A stretch of 64,000 nt of DNA from Stercorarius parasiticus (Eukaryota > Chordata > Aves > Charadriiformes > Stercorariidae): assembly GCA_013396915.1 (NCBI GenBank), contig VWZL01000203.1, positions 2,000,886 to 2,064,885 of the forward strand, read 5' to 3'. Shown piece after piece: positions 37,301 to 51,240 of the stretch. Both the position numbers and the translations under genes were made by a program. The notes beneath the pieces are model-generated. The model saw nothing but the letters and a program-made list of their open reading frames with translations. It was not told the DNA's origin and ran no database searches. Numbering within the stretch: the first letter of the stretch is position 1; the number at the start of each line of letters is the position of its first letter.

Positions 37301-38897
37301 CCCCGGCCCCTCTCCCCTCCTCCTTTCTGAGGGTATGTGGCAGCTGGAGCTGAAGGCAGCACAGCTGTGTCTGCCAGCTGTCTGCTGACAGAGTGATGGT
37401 AAAAAGGTAAAAGGATTATATCCAGTCAGTGGAAAGTCACCTTGCTCTGCTCAGATGGGAACTCTGGAGGTCCACTGTCTCCTCCTTGTAACCTCAACAC
37501 CAATCACGACTGATTACAAGTCAGTACCAGCAATGCCAACAAGAGCATATCAAGGTCAGCACCACAGCTGAGAACAAGTCTGGCACATCTTAGAAGCACA
37601 TTTAGGGCAAAGAGTGGATGACTTCAGTACAGGATGAATGCTGTTCTCCAGACCCCAAGTGCAAGTAGCAACACAGAGTCGGTCAAATTATTCTTCCCCC
37701 TGCCTGACACAGTTTCAGAAAGAGTAATGGTGTAGGTAAAAGGCTCCCCTTATGAGCTGCTGGCAGTATATTCTTGCTTTGCCACATCTGAATGACCACA
37801 CAGTGCATAAAGCAGAGGATCCCGATGATGTGAGCCACCATGCTATGTGGGGGATTCTCCCAAGGCCTTCCCAGGTCCCTGGGTCTTTCTTCCAGTGCTA
37901 TTCACTTGGCAGCACAAAGGAGAGCCGAAATGGCCAAATGACTTGGAGTCATCATCCACACTGTGTTTATTGCTAAGCATATTGCCAGAGGCTTTGGAGC
38001 AAGCCCTAATTAGCTTTAAAATGCAGCCCACTTCTCTTATACGACTTCAGTGCAGCATCGAGTCTTAAGCCAGATTTGAGTGATCAAGCAGTGCTCCCAG
38101 GAGCAGTCTTAGCACCAAAGCACAGCAGAAAGGGTGGGCTTCCCAGCAGAGTCCAGGCTGGCAGCCAGATCCTTTACCAATATCAAACTCCTTGGAGTCC
38201 AGTGAATTTTTTAACTCAGTGAGGTTCTGGTAGTAGACTTTTAGATAACTGTGGAGTATTGGACTGTGCCTCTAAAATTGCAACCCAAATCTGACCCTTC
38301 CATATATCAGTACGGCCTGGATTTTTCAGTGATGTCTAGTTCATCTCACAGAACATGGAGACCATGAGATGTGCTTTTACTGAGAGAAGAGCACAAATAG
38401 AGAAGGGGAATGTGCTTAATGAAGCCTGTAAAGTGCCCAGTGGGGGAGTGTGGTACATCCAAGGAGCGCATTGGTGTTGGAAACAGCCCACTGGTGTGCC
38501 CAGAGAGTGCCTGCCCATGTCTGTGTCTCTTCTGGGTCCTCCTCTGTGAAAGCGAGCAAACAGCAAGCTGCCCCCAGCCAGAGGGGCTGAGGCTCACTTG
38601 GGAGACCTACTAGCAGAGGCCCTGAGCACCCACAGCTGCAACAAGCAGCACATGTGAGGGAAACTTGGGTGCTCAAGTGGATAGAGGAGGGAGCAGTGTC
38701 CACAGAGGAAATCTGCAGTGACTATGAAGGAGTGACCTCTTAGTCCTACCTGCCAGGCTATTTGCCTCCATGGATACAACCTGCCTGCAGTCTAAATTCA
38801 GCATATTTCAGAGCATCAGGAAAAATTCCCTGTCTTGTCCATTCATGTCTCTCTTCTTCTCCTAGGTGTCTGATCACTGTAGCATGCCAGCACTGTT

Positions 38898-38925
38898 GCT
38901 GAAGGGTTACAGCTGAAGGGTTAGT
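38898..38925 (+). repeat. 14-bp tandem duplication, two copies
   Basis: GCTGAAGGGTTA is present twice with a 14-base period; the last two bases of each unit differ. Confidence 0.9.
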
Positions 38926-39958
38926 ATTGCTCCATCCTGGACACCTCAACTTCTCCCCAAGCCTTGCTGAGCTCCCAGTGTTGCTTCATTGCAATGAGCT
39001 TCATCCTGGGCAATGCGTAGCTACTGCTGCTCTCCACAGCAACAGTATTTGGCAGGATCTGGCCCTGCACTGCTTTCATCAGAGCGCAAATTGCTTACCA
39101 CTTTCCTTCAGTAATTCTTCAGACTTTCTCTCCCCCCTTCACAGTGTGACTCTCTTCTTTTTCCTGGCATACATACAGCGAGGTAGGCACACAATAGATA
39201 AAGCAAAAGCTAATTGCAAAGCATGTAAAACACAATAGATGTGCTGGGAATCTATATATCAATACCGATGGGCATCCTTATGTGCACTGCATAGCTAAGC
39301 ACCTCTGATAAGAGGCTGGACTGGGAATACATTGCGCAGGCAATAATGGATCACTAGCTACAACCCCCAAACTAACTAAATAAAGGAGGCAGGCATTTGG
39401 GTTTGTTCATTATTCTTATAATCCTAAATTAACAAAAACTCACGGCTGTGGTGGGGATAAGACATTCTCCCACTGCCCCCTCCCACCTCCCAATTACAGT
39501 TTTGGATTAGTGCAATGAGCTGCCTGGGGTGGTTTGGCCAGGACCCAGACTCCAAGTCACTCATCCCTGACAACTGCTGAAGTCTGAACTGCAGCAGCTG
39601 GGAAATCTTGGAGCTGGGCTGGCAGCCTGCCTGGAGAGCAAGGCAGTTTCTATGTCTATATCCTGCTCCTATGAGAGTTGAGGGCTCTGCCTTCTTCTGT
39701 CCTCCCCCACTGGCATGTGCCAACAAGCAAGAGAAGCAAGAAGGACCGAGGGAAAACAATAGATGAAACAAGTGACTCCATGGAAAGCCACCATGGAGAG
39801 TGGTAAGATATCTGCATTCCAATAGCTACAGCCCTGCAATAGCGTCCAACAGTATATGGACACAAAAGGACACAGACTGAACACCCTCTCGATATTCATT
39901 CAAGAGGAAACCTGGAAAACAAGAAGGAAAAAACCAAGAATCTTATGGGAAGAGCACA

Positions 39959-39980
39959 GTGTGTGCATGTGTGTGTGTGT
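39959..39980 (+). repeat. Short (GT)n microsatellite, interrupted
   Basis: About 22 bases of GT repeat with one CA interruption, continuing into CTCTGTG. It is short and probably of low variability. Confidence 0.85.
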
Positions 39981-41989
39981 CTCTGTGCTGTAATTGCAGC
40001 TAAACGTAAGGTGGCAGCTACTCTTACAGACAATCCAGACTTTACATTCAGATATTGTCAGAACAGCTACATCACTCAAAGGTATTACCTCTTACAACCC
40101 CGCACTCTTCTACAAAGTTGGCGAAGGTTTTTTAGTTATATTTGCTCCCTATGCTTAGCAAGAGAGTTTCCAGGGCAGGGAGGGAGAAGCTAGTAATTAG
40201 AAGGAGAAGATGAAAATTGGATATTTATCAGATTGTTTTCTTGAAGTATTTGTCAGCTGGCCGTGATGATGGTATCCCTCAGCACCTCCCCAGCAAGAAG
40301 GAAACTCAGCTCACCCATGGCTGGCAGACCCAGTGCAGGCACTGCTCCTGGCCAGAGTTCCCAACCCATTCAGCACGGTCACTGACACTTCGGTTAGCAG
40401 CTCTTCCCCATTTTGATTAAGACTGGTATTCCCTCGAGCTCAGATAGTCTGGTTTCTGCCATACAGTGGCCTGAAATGTACTTTAATGATGGAAGAGATA
40501 CTTCTTCTTAATGGACTGCTGAGTAGCCCTTTCAGAAAGTCCCAGCTTTACAGACAGGAAAAAACAGCGACACCATTGAAAAGGGACTATTATCTGGTTT
40601 GATTACTTTCTTTTTATTGTCTAGTCCTGTCACTCTTGATGTGATCTGTCAGTTAATTGATGTGCCGGTAATGAAGAAAGTTTCTCTCATATTGAGTGCA
40701 GACAGGTCAGACAGGAAAATAATGCCCATCTTTTCAGGCCTATACACGGTGCCCTTTGCATTAAAACAAACAGAAAATGCTCTGAGTGTGTTTGCAAGAT
40801 AAATGCTTGGACAAACAACTCAGTGATACAGAAGCCAAATATAATGAGCCAAACTGACCTCAGCTCTATCTGCTCTATCTTTACTGTGAACTACAGGTGC
40901 TCTGCTTCTCAAACAGCCACATCTTGAGCACCTAGCATTTTGGTAATCATGTTAGGAGCTTAAATCAAAGCAGAACGGTAGCATAAATATATCTCTGTGA
41001 TAGTGTGGGCACCTTAACCATCCTGGAAAAGTTTCTTTTTATAATCTGACAACATATTGACTGAATAATTGTGGAGCAGAACTTGTTAACAGGGAAGGGG
41101 CTTATCCTAATTACACAGCTTATGTGTTTCTTCTTATGGACCCTTTATTGCCATACTCCTTGATAGGCTCACAATCACAATTTTTTTTCTACTTTTGCAG
41201 CAAAACTGCTGTGAAACAAGGATGTCTTATTCTACACAAGGGCTGAGGCTGGGACGGGGGCAGGTTCCAGACTCCTCTGTACTCCCTGTAGCAAGGGACT
41301 GAGGTGTCCTTCTGCCTGCAGATGGGCCAGCACCCACTGCAGTCTCAAACACATGGTGAAAGAACACCCTGAGGAGCCTTCCTCCTCCACTCCAGGCAAA
41401 GTTTTGTTGTGAGTAGAAATGTTCCAATGGTGATTGGTAATAGCATTTTTCCATCAAATAAATAACTTTATCAGGAAATCCAAGATGGCCAGCCAACAGA
41501 CTTTTTTCTTTTCTCTGTAGATGTGATAATATACACAGGTAATGCTAACTCTCTGGGCTTTGTTTTCTCCTCTCCTGCCACATGGCACAGCTTTTATTTC
41601 TCATGCAAAGATCTGATATCTCCATGGCACTCTCCAAGCAGCGCTTTCCTTCCATAGTAACTGGAGCTGCAGCGAGACCTTGCTCATCCATTTCCATTGA
41701 GATGTGCACTGAACTGTCCCTCTGGAGGACCACAGCCACTCTTTCTGGCTTATTTCATACAAGGGAACACATTCCCCTTTTCTTTCCCTTCACATGCAAA
41801 TTGGCAGCACTTAAGGAAACCAAAAAAGACAGATTATACCAGTGGAGGGCATCCAGCTTTGAACTCCTAGCTCCCTTTATGACTTGCAGCAATCATTGAT
41901 TAGCTTGGTAGTCTCAGTCACATCATTCCTGGCCATAACATCAAGGACAACACGCCATGGAAGGAGAAGACAGTCACTGCTTCTGGAAA

Positions 41990-42126
41990 TATGACCACTA
42001 ATTTCTTCAGACCTGAGTTTCACCATCAGATAATGAGAATAACACCTACAGGTCACACAAGGGAGCAGCAAGACTTAATCAGCACTTGTAACTGCACTTG
42101 GAAGAGCCCTGGATGAAAGGGGCTAC
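41990..42126 (+). mobile_element. MIR-family SINE relic
   Basis: CTGAGTTTCACCATCAG, ATAATGAGAATAACACCTACAG, GACTTAATCAGCACTTG and finally GCACTTGGAAGAGCCCTGGA plus TGAAAGGGGCTA match plus-strand MIR in order. The correspondences are CTCAGTTTCCCCATCTG, ATAATGGGGATAATA.TACCTAC, GGATTAAT and the 3' end GCACTTTGAGATCCTTGGATGAAAGG-type block. The 3' block is the most convincing part. It is highly diverged, with small gaps. Confidence 0.65.
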
Positions 42127-42904
42127 AGCGGCCATACACTTACCCAGGAACAAGGACAGTGAGGAAGAGGGGAAGGAAACTCAGAAATTTCTGTTGCTAA
42201 TATAATGCCAAAACAAAAAAATAAACTCCATGAGTGGACTGTACCAGGGGCTTCTATCTGACAAACCAAATGAAATATGAGAAGCTTCGAAGCAGGATGG
42301 CAAGCTTTATCGGGGAGGAAATGAGCAGACTGTATATCTGGCTGTCACCAGGAGAGGAAGAAGGTGCCAAGCCCATATCTGCTCCCAGCACAAGGAGACG
42401 ATGAGCTGCCCTGAATGACAATAGCTCTCATCAGAGAAGGATACAAAGTGCCTGAGAAGTGATAAAAAAAGCAGCCAAGCTTTTCATTTTCCTAAGTGCA
42501 TCCCCTCATTATATTTTCTTTTAAAAAAATCTTTTGACCAATTTTAATGCAGATGAGAAGTTGCCGGATTGACAGCCCTGGAGACTAAAGGCCTTCCTCA
42601 TTATCTGTAGCCTAGACAAGGGCAATAAAGCATCCCTCAAGCTCTCTCTGCTCTGGCAATGTGCCTTCTGGCCAGCAGGATACGGAGTGAAAGGAACGGA
42701 GCTCTTTCCAAACACACACTCAGCTCTTGACCCCTGTGTGGAGCTATCAGGTACCCAGCTCGGATTGCAGCCTATAAGACGTGTGGAACAGGAATGTAGA
42801 GAGGATAATATTTTAATTTTATACGACAATAATATAAGTCCTCAAGCAACCTGCAGTATGTGGTGGACTGCATTTCACAAACACAGTGCCAAGAGTATAA
42901 GTGC

Positions 42905-42927
42905 TGTGTGAGACGGTGTCTCACACA
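42905..42927. repeat. Inverted repeat, 10-bp arms with 3-base loop
   Basis: TGTGTGAGAC (42905-42914) and GTCTCACACA (42918-42927) are exact reverse complements around GGT. The stem is more GC-containing than the one at 33.4 kb. No function is inferred. Confidence 0.9.
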
Positions 42928-43621
42928 ATGAGAGGTATTCTTACCATCAGACAAAGAGAAGTATAGGGGGAAAACTAGATCACTTCCCTGGCCCAGAGTT
43001 AACATATTGTCAAGCAGCTGGTGGATGACATCTCGACTCCAAACTGAGCAGGACCTGCAGGTCTTGTGTCCACTCCAGGGGAGGAGCAGACTGTAGCCAA
43101 GGCAGAGATTTTCCCCTCTGCAGAAACGGAGTGGTACCTTTCCTTTGAGTCACTGCCTTACCTTCCTCTAGCCCTTGCTGAGTTGCGAACCTGCATGGAA
43201 ATGAGAGACAGCTTGCCCGTTTTCATTCAGCACGGGAATCCAGCAGGAGGTGGCGAGTGGTGCTTGGTACCAAGACACCTCCCATGAGCCCTGATCAGAG
43301 AGGTCACACCAAGATGCAAGGCAGCAACTCCCAGCCGTTGTTGAGCTAGGAACCACACTCCCTGTGCAACAGTGCTGCTGTCTCACATCAAGTGCTGAAA
43401 AAGACCTTTTTTTTTTCTTCTTTCTTTCTATTAATATAATAATCAAGTTTCTAGTTCAAAGACCTGCATATTCAAGTTGGAACAATCAGGGAGCTGACTT
43501 CCACGGGCCTTTTCTGCTAAAAAATTACACTGCTTTCGCAGGACTTACTTGGGGAGAGGAGGAGTAGGGAAGATTCCTTGCATTAGAATCACTAAGCCAC
43601 CACTTTTTGCAGCAGTAATGG

Positions 43622-43760
43622 GTATAATTATTATATCTGTTGCCCTAGACATTATTAATGCTATTATAATAGTAGTTACTATTATAGTTAATATAATAGT
43701 ATTATAGTAATGCCGTTATATAGTATGGTAGTATTAAAGTAATAATTAATATTATAATAG
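43622..43760. repeat. AT-rich block with repeated ATTATAATA motifs
   Basis: About 140 bases dominated by ATTAT, TATAATAG and TTAATATAATAG words in irregular order, with a few short GC interruptions. It contains small dyads but no regular period. A degraded microsatellite is the simplest reading. Confidence 0.85.
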
Positions 43761-46700
43761 AAGCAACTGCTGATGTCCTAGTCATCTTTGTTCATCATAG
43801 CTGGCTGTATCTGCACCTGTGTATTCAGAGACAATCCCTAGCTCAAAAAATAAACTCTTTTAAAAATAATAAAGAATGGTTGGAGTAGGCTTAAAGTACT
43901 GTCTACTTTCTCACATGATAGTGAATTGAAAAAAAACTTCAAAATGAGTGCAAGATGGAGACAGTGATGTAAATCGGATCATAAGATGCTGTTCACATCA
44001 CCTCCCCTCTGAATGCTGTACAAACACCTGGTCTTGTTGTGAAACTTGCTTCAACGTGACTTGGAGAGCTTGCTCTTCAGAGAGAGGCTGTGATCTCAAT
44101 GGAATAGCACAATCCCTTCTTTCCCTGTAGGAGTTTTATCTTGCCTGCTCTGAGCCTCTTACTGCAAGTCCCAGAAGGTCTGATGCATATTTAACACCTG
44201 CCTCCAAGAGTGTCGAGTAAAGGGTTAACCAGGAATTTTCTCTAGGAATAGGTTTTCAACAGGAGGCACAGGTTCCACCAATTGAATTATTTTCCTGGTT
44301 ATCATTCTTTTTATGGTCATCTACTGAAAATGTGTTTCCCCAGATCAGGAGATACTTCACAAGTTTTTCAGTTCAGTGAATTTACATGAAACATTTTGTC
44401 TGCTTCAATTCAGAGCTGAAGTACGTTCTGTCTATCATCCCAGATACCTCTCTGCTTTCTCTCCTTTCCTGGCTCAGCCAGGTGGCAACTGTAATGGATT
44501 TAATGATGTTCAGCTGAAGGCTCAGGTGCAGATAGTTGAGCAGTTGCAGCTTTCTTCATGCTTACATGTGCAAGGCAGACTCCTCTGTAGTAGGACAATG
44601 TTGGAAGCCAGTATTACTGCAGACCATAATTTAGGTATACTTGTTCTCAAATTCTTCTTTTTCATTCCAAGCATATAAGCAATTACTTCAAAGTGTTACA
44701 AGTTATTTTAAAAGCTAATATTCTGGAGTATGAAGATCTGATATGGGTCGTCAAATCTTACGTACATAATCTGCTGCTGGATAAGCTGTTTTAACTCCAG
44801 CATCCCTGGCTAGGAGATGCTGAGCTCTGCAGCAGTGCTTCCAGGTATGGGAAGGAATAGGCTTGACTTGACCAGCTTTGCCTCTGGCCTGGGACACCAG
44901 GGGAGGCTCCAGCAACTACCATGGCTCTTAGGGGCTGTTAGAGCAGCAGCCAGGGAGCACCGAGTTGCACAGCTCCCTCCACCCATCACACTTTCTGACT
45001 TTCTGCAAATGTACAAGCTACACCTTAAACAGATTGGTGGGATTTTGTTGTTGTTTTTATTTGGCTAGTTAAGCATTTTTTGACCCTGTCTGTAACCTGT
45101 GAATGTTGTGAGAAAGGAGAAATAGTAAAGATTTAAAAGACCGTGACAGGAACCAAGGATCCTACCTGAACTCTGAAGTTTAGCTTTGCCACTGCTTGAT
45201 TCTCTGTACTTTGTGCTCATCACATTTTTCTTTGCACCTTCAAAGCTAGCTATCAGTCCTTCCATATGCAGAAAAAATGTAATTATTCTCTTTGGGAGAA
45301 GACACAGATGGGATCTCAACATTTTTTTGGTAGTGTTGGTACTCCTTTGACTCAGCAAACCAGATTTCACTTCTGTTTAAACTGCTTTAAATCTCGTTTT
45401 CAAGCAGTATAAATTAGAGCGAGTTGTCTGTGTCTGCATCCAGAAGCTACATAACTGCTTTTATGTTCAGCACAAACTGCTCAAAAAGCGACATTCTGAA
45501 GGAAAAGTTTCTCTGACAAATTCTTCTTGCACCATCAAGAACTTGTAAAAGGAGCTGCTTTCAAGGTGGTGAATGTTTCTAGGAAAAATAGCTCCTACGG
45601 TATAGGGGCTTTTAGGGTGATACCTGATTTTCTTTTCCTTCTTCCCCAGCCACAAACTATTACCAAATCTTCAAACTTCTGCCTAATGTGTTTTGTCCCT
45701 TGGTGGTACAAGGTGCATTTTTGATGGGGGATGGAGGGTGTTTTGTTTTTTAACATTCTGCACTTTTATACAAATCAGGCCTCCCAGCTACCTTTTCTTT
45801 TACAAATAAACTTCTCCTCATTAGTTTTTCAGCCCACGTATACTTTGTATGCTATGCTATATAGTTGCATTTGATAAGATTGCAAGAAAGGTGTTATTTT
45901 CTGATGTGGAGGTAGTTTATCTCCCTTGCTAGTTGTCATGGCATTTTTAAAAGTTCTAACAAAACGTTTGGCTTCCTCATGATATCTGAGAGGGCTGGGG
46001 CAACATAAACCAGGTTACATTTCATTAACCTGTTAAAATGTTACTGAATTTTATGGGTGTACACTGGTGTATTACCAGATATTAATTCTTTACAGAAAGC
46101 AAAAATGAAGCATAAAGTCTTCGTGGCACCACTAGTATTAACCTAGGATGAGTATATAACTTCTGGTCATTTTGACTGGGTTTCTATGTCTCACCTGGAG
46201 CCTTTGAGCCTGAAGGCTGCATCCTGAGAGGCAGAATAAGCCCTGGGTTGTGCAAACACATAAAATTTAGTTAGGCAATGGTTACTTAATTGTCATCCCA
46301 GAGCAAGCCTTCCGAGAACCTCTGAAAAACTGTAATCCTTGTTAGCATCTCATTATGCAGCATCTTGTTTTTATCCATTTTGCTTTGCCATGGCTTTACA
46401 ACAAACCCTGACAGGAGGCACTTTGGGAGGGCTATTTAAAGCTTGCTGGGGATGTCCAAGCACTGAGTCAGACCCTTAGCTGGTATGCTGTGGTGTGCCT
46501 CCATCAGCTTGGCAGGAGAAAACTCATTCACACAGAGCAAAGGCACTGGTCCTGTAAATGCTGTAGCAAATCCAGACGTGATTTCTGTCTGTCCTTTGAA
46601 ATTCTGTGGCTTCGCTGCCTCTTTTTTTTGCCTCTTCTAGCAACCTCTTGCTCTGTTGTGAGTCACCTCCTTCAGCAGTCTTTCTTGCTCTCATTTATTG

Positions 46701-49700
46701 ACTCCATTTGCTTGTACTCATGATTTTCCTTTTTAAACCTCTTCTCTAAGGAGCTTATGTTAACGCAACGTCCAAGCTGCTTTCTTTGCTATCTGACCAA
46801 TTACATGTGCTCAGTCTTTTGGGATTTATGGCATTTTGTGTGTTTATAATGGCAGATGCCAAGTGACCCTTTTCATTTACTGCAATGAAAACATCATTGT
46901 TTTGAACTTCTCTTCTGAACTGACTGCACGTTTTCAACTCATTGCTGTTTCAAGACATTCTGTACTTGATATCTCTGTTCTTAGCCTTACTCAGTCCAAG
47001 GTCTGCTTTTGCAAGCTGCTCCTTTTGTGGATTATGTATGAATAGGACACAGACACAAATCTGTCCTATCAAGCCACCTCTAAAAACTGTCAGCTTTGGA
47101 AACACACTCTCATTTTTCTTAGCAAAGCTAAAGAAGAGTATCCCTGAGATATTTTTTTTTCTCTCTCTCTCCCAATTAAATGGAAACATTTCCAGTTTGT
47201 TTATCAGCTGTTGTAAATCGATTTTGCTGAAGTTAGTGGGGTTGTACTGATTTATGCTCACTGGGAATTTGGCACATGAGCCAATCTTAGAAGCTTCTCC
47301 ATCAAATGCTCTTTCATTGTAACTATCTCTAGCTGTGCCTTTCTTGATGATAGAAAATTTGGACCTACTATTGCTCTAACAACAGAACAGCATCATCTTT
47401 TTTCTGTGCTTTGTGTCTAGTGTCATCATTTAGCTCAGTAAAAAATATCACTGTCAAATAATCTCACACTTCAGTCCGACAGCTTTTTATGTCATCTTTG
47501 CAATGGTATAACTCATTTTACAAGTTGCAAGGTTATGGAAAATAAGGTGTCCAAGGCCAGAGTCTCCTAGACTCATCCTTCTTGCAGTGTCCCTGTGGTG
47601 CAAACACCTGGAGATTTGGCTGCCACAGGAAAATGTTCTTCTCCCCCTGCACATAAAGTTTATACTGGGGCAGAATCAGTCTGGTGTTGGCACTGGGCAC
47701 ACTGGTGAGCCACAAAGATTCAGGTTTGCAGTCGATCACTAATATATACTGTCTTCAAAACGCGAAAAGTCCTTCTAGCTTCTGGCTCCAGGGACCCCTT
47801 GGCTGAGTCCTGTCTCTGTACTAGGGCATATGCATGGTTCCCTCCAGGGCATACATATGGTCTGATAAAGCGAACATTTGAATTCAAGACCAATGGCAGG
47901 AAAGTTCTGGATAGGAAAGGTGAGAGAAAGCAGTTTTGAGCAGTCTTAACTAACTCCTACGGATCCCTTCTTGGCTGGAGACTTGGCCTTGCACACAGAC
48001 AGACAAAATCCTGCTGTTCTGACTCGCAGCTATGTTACTGTAGCTTTATGACAGTATAATTCAAATCTGATTCCTTTTTTGCCTGCTTTTCTGACATTAC
48101 TTACAGAAAGTGCTTCAGTTCCCTTTCCCCATCCCACCTCAGCCTAATCTTTCCATATTATCTCTTTCCACACATGCTGTCGTTTTCCCTTGTGAGAAGT
48201 AGCAACTAAAATACTTCTCTACTTTTTCTTCTTCTTCTTTGCTATTTAGTAGACACTCAGGCTGTTTCCTTGAAGTATTTCTTTCTTAGGCAACAGAAAG
48301 CAGTCATTTATTGACTTACTTATCCAAGCTGTTCAAAGTTTTCTTTTCTTCCCCTCCCCTCTCTCCAGTCTGAGTTTTTAGCTGAGGAAGCAGTGATCAT
48401 AGCAAGGCGATGTCTCTGCCTCTCCAAAGATTTCTAAGTTTGTCATAACAAACTCACCTTCTACCCCTTGCTTGCTGGCTTGTTTATTGTCCCCTGACTG
48501 GATGAAAAGGCATTGAGAGCCCATTTCTGTCTACAAATTCCCTAGGGCTGACACCTGTATTTTTGCAGGTTTCAGAGAGCTGTAAGCTGTATCCATCTTC
48601 CCAGACCAGATTCCAGCCCTGAGATGTGTAACTGTTCTGCACATAGACCAAAAAAGCAGTCCCTGGCCTAAACAGCTTCCAAAATCGACACAAGACAAGA
48701 AAGAGAAGAGAGAGAAGTGGACCAGAAGCATAAAGTGCTACACATAGCAGCAAGACTCAGAAAACCTCTCCGGGTTTCAAATTTTTTCTAGGTTTCAGAG
48801 CAAGGGAAGCTTGCAGGAGTGCTGTGATGGAGAGCCAAAAGAAAGAATAGCTGTGGAGGGTTATGTGTTCTCACACACATCGTGAGCAGAGGGCAAAAAT
48901 ACGAAGGTGTTCAGTGAAGCAATTAAAAGGCAGGCACTGAGAGTTGCCACTCTGGGCCAGCTGGATGTATGGGAATTTTTATGTTGTATCTCTTCTGCAG
49001 ATGGAAGCTTCTACTGGCAAGAGGCTGTTGGTCACTTTTCCCTGTCACTTCTGCCAGTTGCATACCTTTTGCTTTGATCTAGAAAGGAGGTGAAAATTTT
49101 ACTGCAGGTTAAAGGTCTGGAATGACATTTTGCTACCTGCTGTACGTTCTTAGCAATCATATTTACTTTTTTTGAACTGGAAACTTTGCACAATAAGAAA
49201 TCACAGAGAGCCAGCGCTATTGCTGTTGCCTGAGTTGTGGTACAGTAGTGCTCTCTAACAGACAAGATCTGTTGCCAGGGCATGCTAGTTAGGCCTGCTT
49301 AGAGATTTGTTTGGGCATCTGCTGCGAACTTTGCAGGGCCACAGTGATCCTTCATTCCTGGTCCATGTGCAAACTAATGATCTGTGCTGCAGTTTGTCTT
49401 TTAATTAACTTCCAGAGGGGCTGCTCACTGAGATGCAGATTATAAACTGAATTACTCACAAAGGCAGAGAATTAAGGAGGTGCATGCTTGCCTCCAGTAG
49501 CAGGATGCAGTGAGCACTGTGCCACCGAGTTTGAGAAATTGGAAAGATATTACACGGATCATCTTACAAACAGGGTGCAGCTTGCCAACCATTACTCTAC
49601 CCACTGCAATCAAGTGCCAGAAGTCATGCAGACACCAAAGGGAAAGCATTACTTTGGACTTTCTTGTGTAGCGTGTTATGTGGGCACTACTGTCTATCAT

Positions 49701-51117
49701 TAGGGACAGGGTACAAGGCTATGTGGACTGAGTTGTACCACTCTCAAAATGATCTCCTTTTCCTAGGTATTCAAGGTGTTGAGCACTTAGAGAGAACTAC
49801 AAATTACGTACTTAGGAAGTAGACACTGTCCTTGTGCGTAAAGGCGTGCTGTGACTGAGGGACATGCAAAGGCCGTCAGGCAGTATGTGGATGGGCTGTC
49901 TGCCTGTTGCCAAGTTACAAACAGACCCTAGGTCTGTAAGCATCTCCCCAGAAAGAAAAACACTCCAAGCGGATCGTTCCAGAAACTTCTCAGAATTATA
50001 CCACATCAGCATGGTCCTCTTGGACCCAGTGGTAACCCAACCCAGGTTTGGAAGAGTGCGTGCACGTGTGGTTGGATAGCCACTCTGAATGCAGCTCAGG
50101 CTCTTCACTGCAGCTCAGTTTTTCTGTGGCTTTGGGAAAACTGCCAGGCCGCTCTGACCTTGCTTGTGCCCATAGCCCCTCAGGCTGCCCACTCAAATGA
50201 GATCACTTCCCAAAAGGCCCCCTCCTATTCACCAGATACATCTGACAGTTCCTGTCTCTAATTAATAGGCATGCCCTACCTGGAGGGAGCATGGCCATGT
50301 CTTTCCTTGTGACACAGCATGGCTGAGGTAAGGAGAATAGTACTGGTCAGGATGAGCTAACAGAGCCCCAAAAATCAATTCAGTTATAGAATAAATGCCA
50401 CTCAAATTTCAAGAAGTAGACAGGTGATTTACCGAACTCAAATAAGAAGGATCCAGAAGTTACCACCACCGCTGTCCTGATCCTGGTACTGTGCTGACGA
50501 GAGCAGAAGTATGCAGAAAGAATTTTGTCTCTGGGAAACCACCACCCTCACCCAAGAACTTCACTGCTCCATCTTTGCTGTTGAGGATCCCAGGATGCAC
50601 TCTGTGGGTGGGCTTCATCTCATTTTAACCACCTAAGTGTGAGATATGCAGGCTGACATAGGTCTATGGTTGTCCCTGTACTGCCAAGATGGTAGGGAGA
50701 TGGTAGGATTTCCAAAGAGGACCTTACCTGGGGCTGGAGTGGGATGAGTCGTTCTCTGAATGTACACATCTCTCTCTATTGACTATGGAGGGAGCCTAGA
50801 CCCCCAGCATTGACTGAGCTCCTCACTGAAGCTAGGCAAGATGAAACTCTATCTCAGATCAGTAGTTTCCACAAAGAAGTGAAAAATATGCGTTCCTCAG
50901 TGTATTTTTGATCTCCTAAATTACATACTTACTTCACTAGAAGGAGGTGTCAATCTGAGCTTCATATTAAAAACAGGGATGCTTGTGAAGTCTTAAGCCC
51001 ATCGTAGCTTTTTAGCCTCCCACGAGCTACCCATTGGACAGGACTTTGGCTACTCCACACCTTTTCTTCCCTGCAGCATGCCACCTGTCATCAAATGAAG
51101 GTGCTCCTAAATTTTAA

Positions 51118-51240
51118 CAAAAAGTAATTGGAGCAGAAGGTAGACCTGAGTTAGAGAAAGAGCAGACAAGAAAGGAGAGGAAAGGTGAAAAGGAAGAACA
51201 GGAAAAGAGGATACAAGAAGTGACAGATGGGAGAATGGGG
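51118..51240 (+). repeat. Purine-rich (GA) tract on plus strand
   Basis: About 120 bases with very few pyrimidines, rich in GAAAGAG, AGGAGAGGAAAGG and GGAAGAACAGG words. The minus-strand open frame across it is long only because its codons are Ser/Leu/Pro-rich from the base bias. Mixed composition with no exact repeat unit. Confidence 0.75.

Larger units (their letters stand above)
33256..41989. other. Non-coding unique DNA, no gene seen
   Basis: No gene recognised in about 8.7 kb. It contains a hairpin at 33365-33393, two short tandem duplications and a GT-rich patch. Possible further MIR relics near 33465-33570 and 35375-35470 are too weak to call. The longest open frame, 132 codons on the minus strand near 39424-39822, overlaps others and has no known domain. 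Confidence 0.55.
42127..51117. other. Non-coding unique DNA, no gene seen
   Basis: About 9 kb without a recognised gene or interspersed repeat. It holds a clean hairpin at 42905-42927, an AT-rich block at 43622-43760 and a CT-rich run near 47152-47173. Polypyrimidine-AG sequences near 48343-48369 and 45630-45650 resemble splice acceptors, but no paired donor or coding exon could be supported. Confidence 0.55.

Noticed and set aside
48343..48445. Polypyrimidine-AG followed by about 22 open codons, resembling an exon
   Set aside because: No supported donor site, start or homologous protein; such acceptor-like sequences are frequent by chance.
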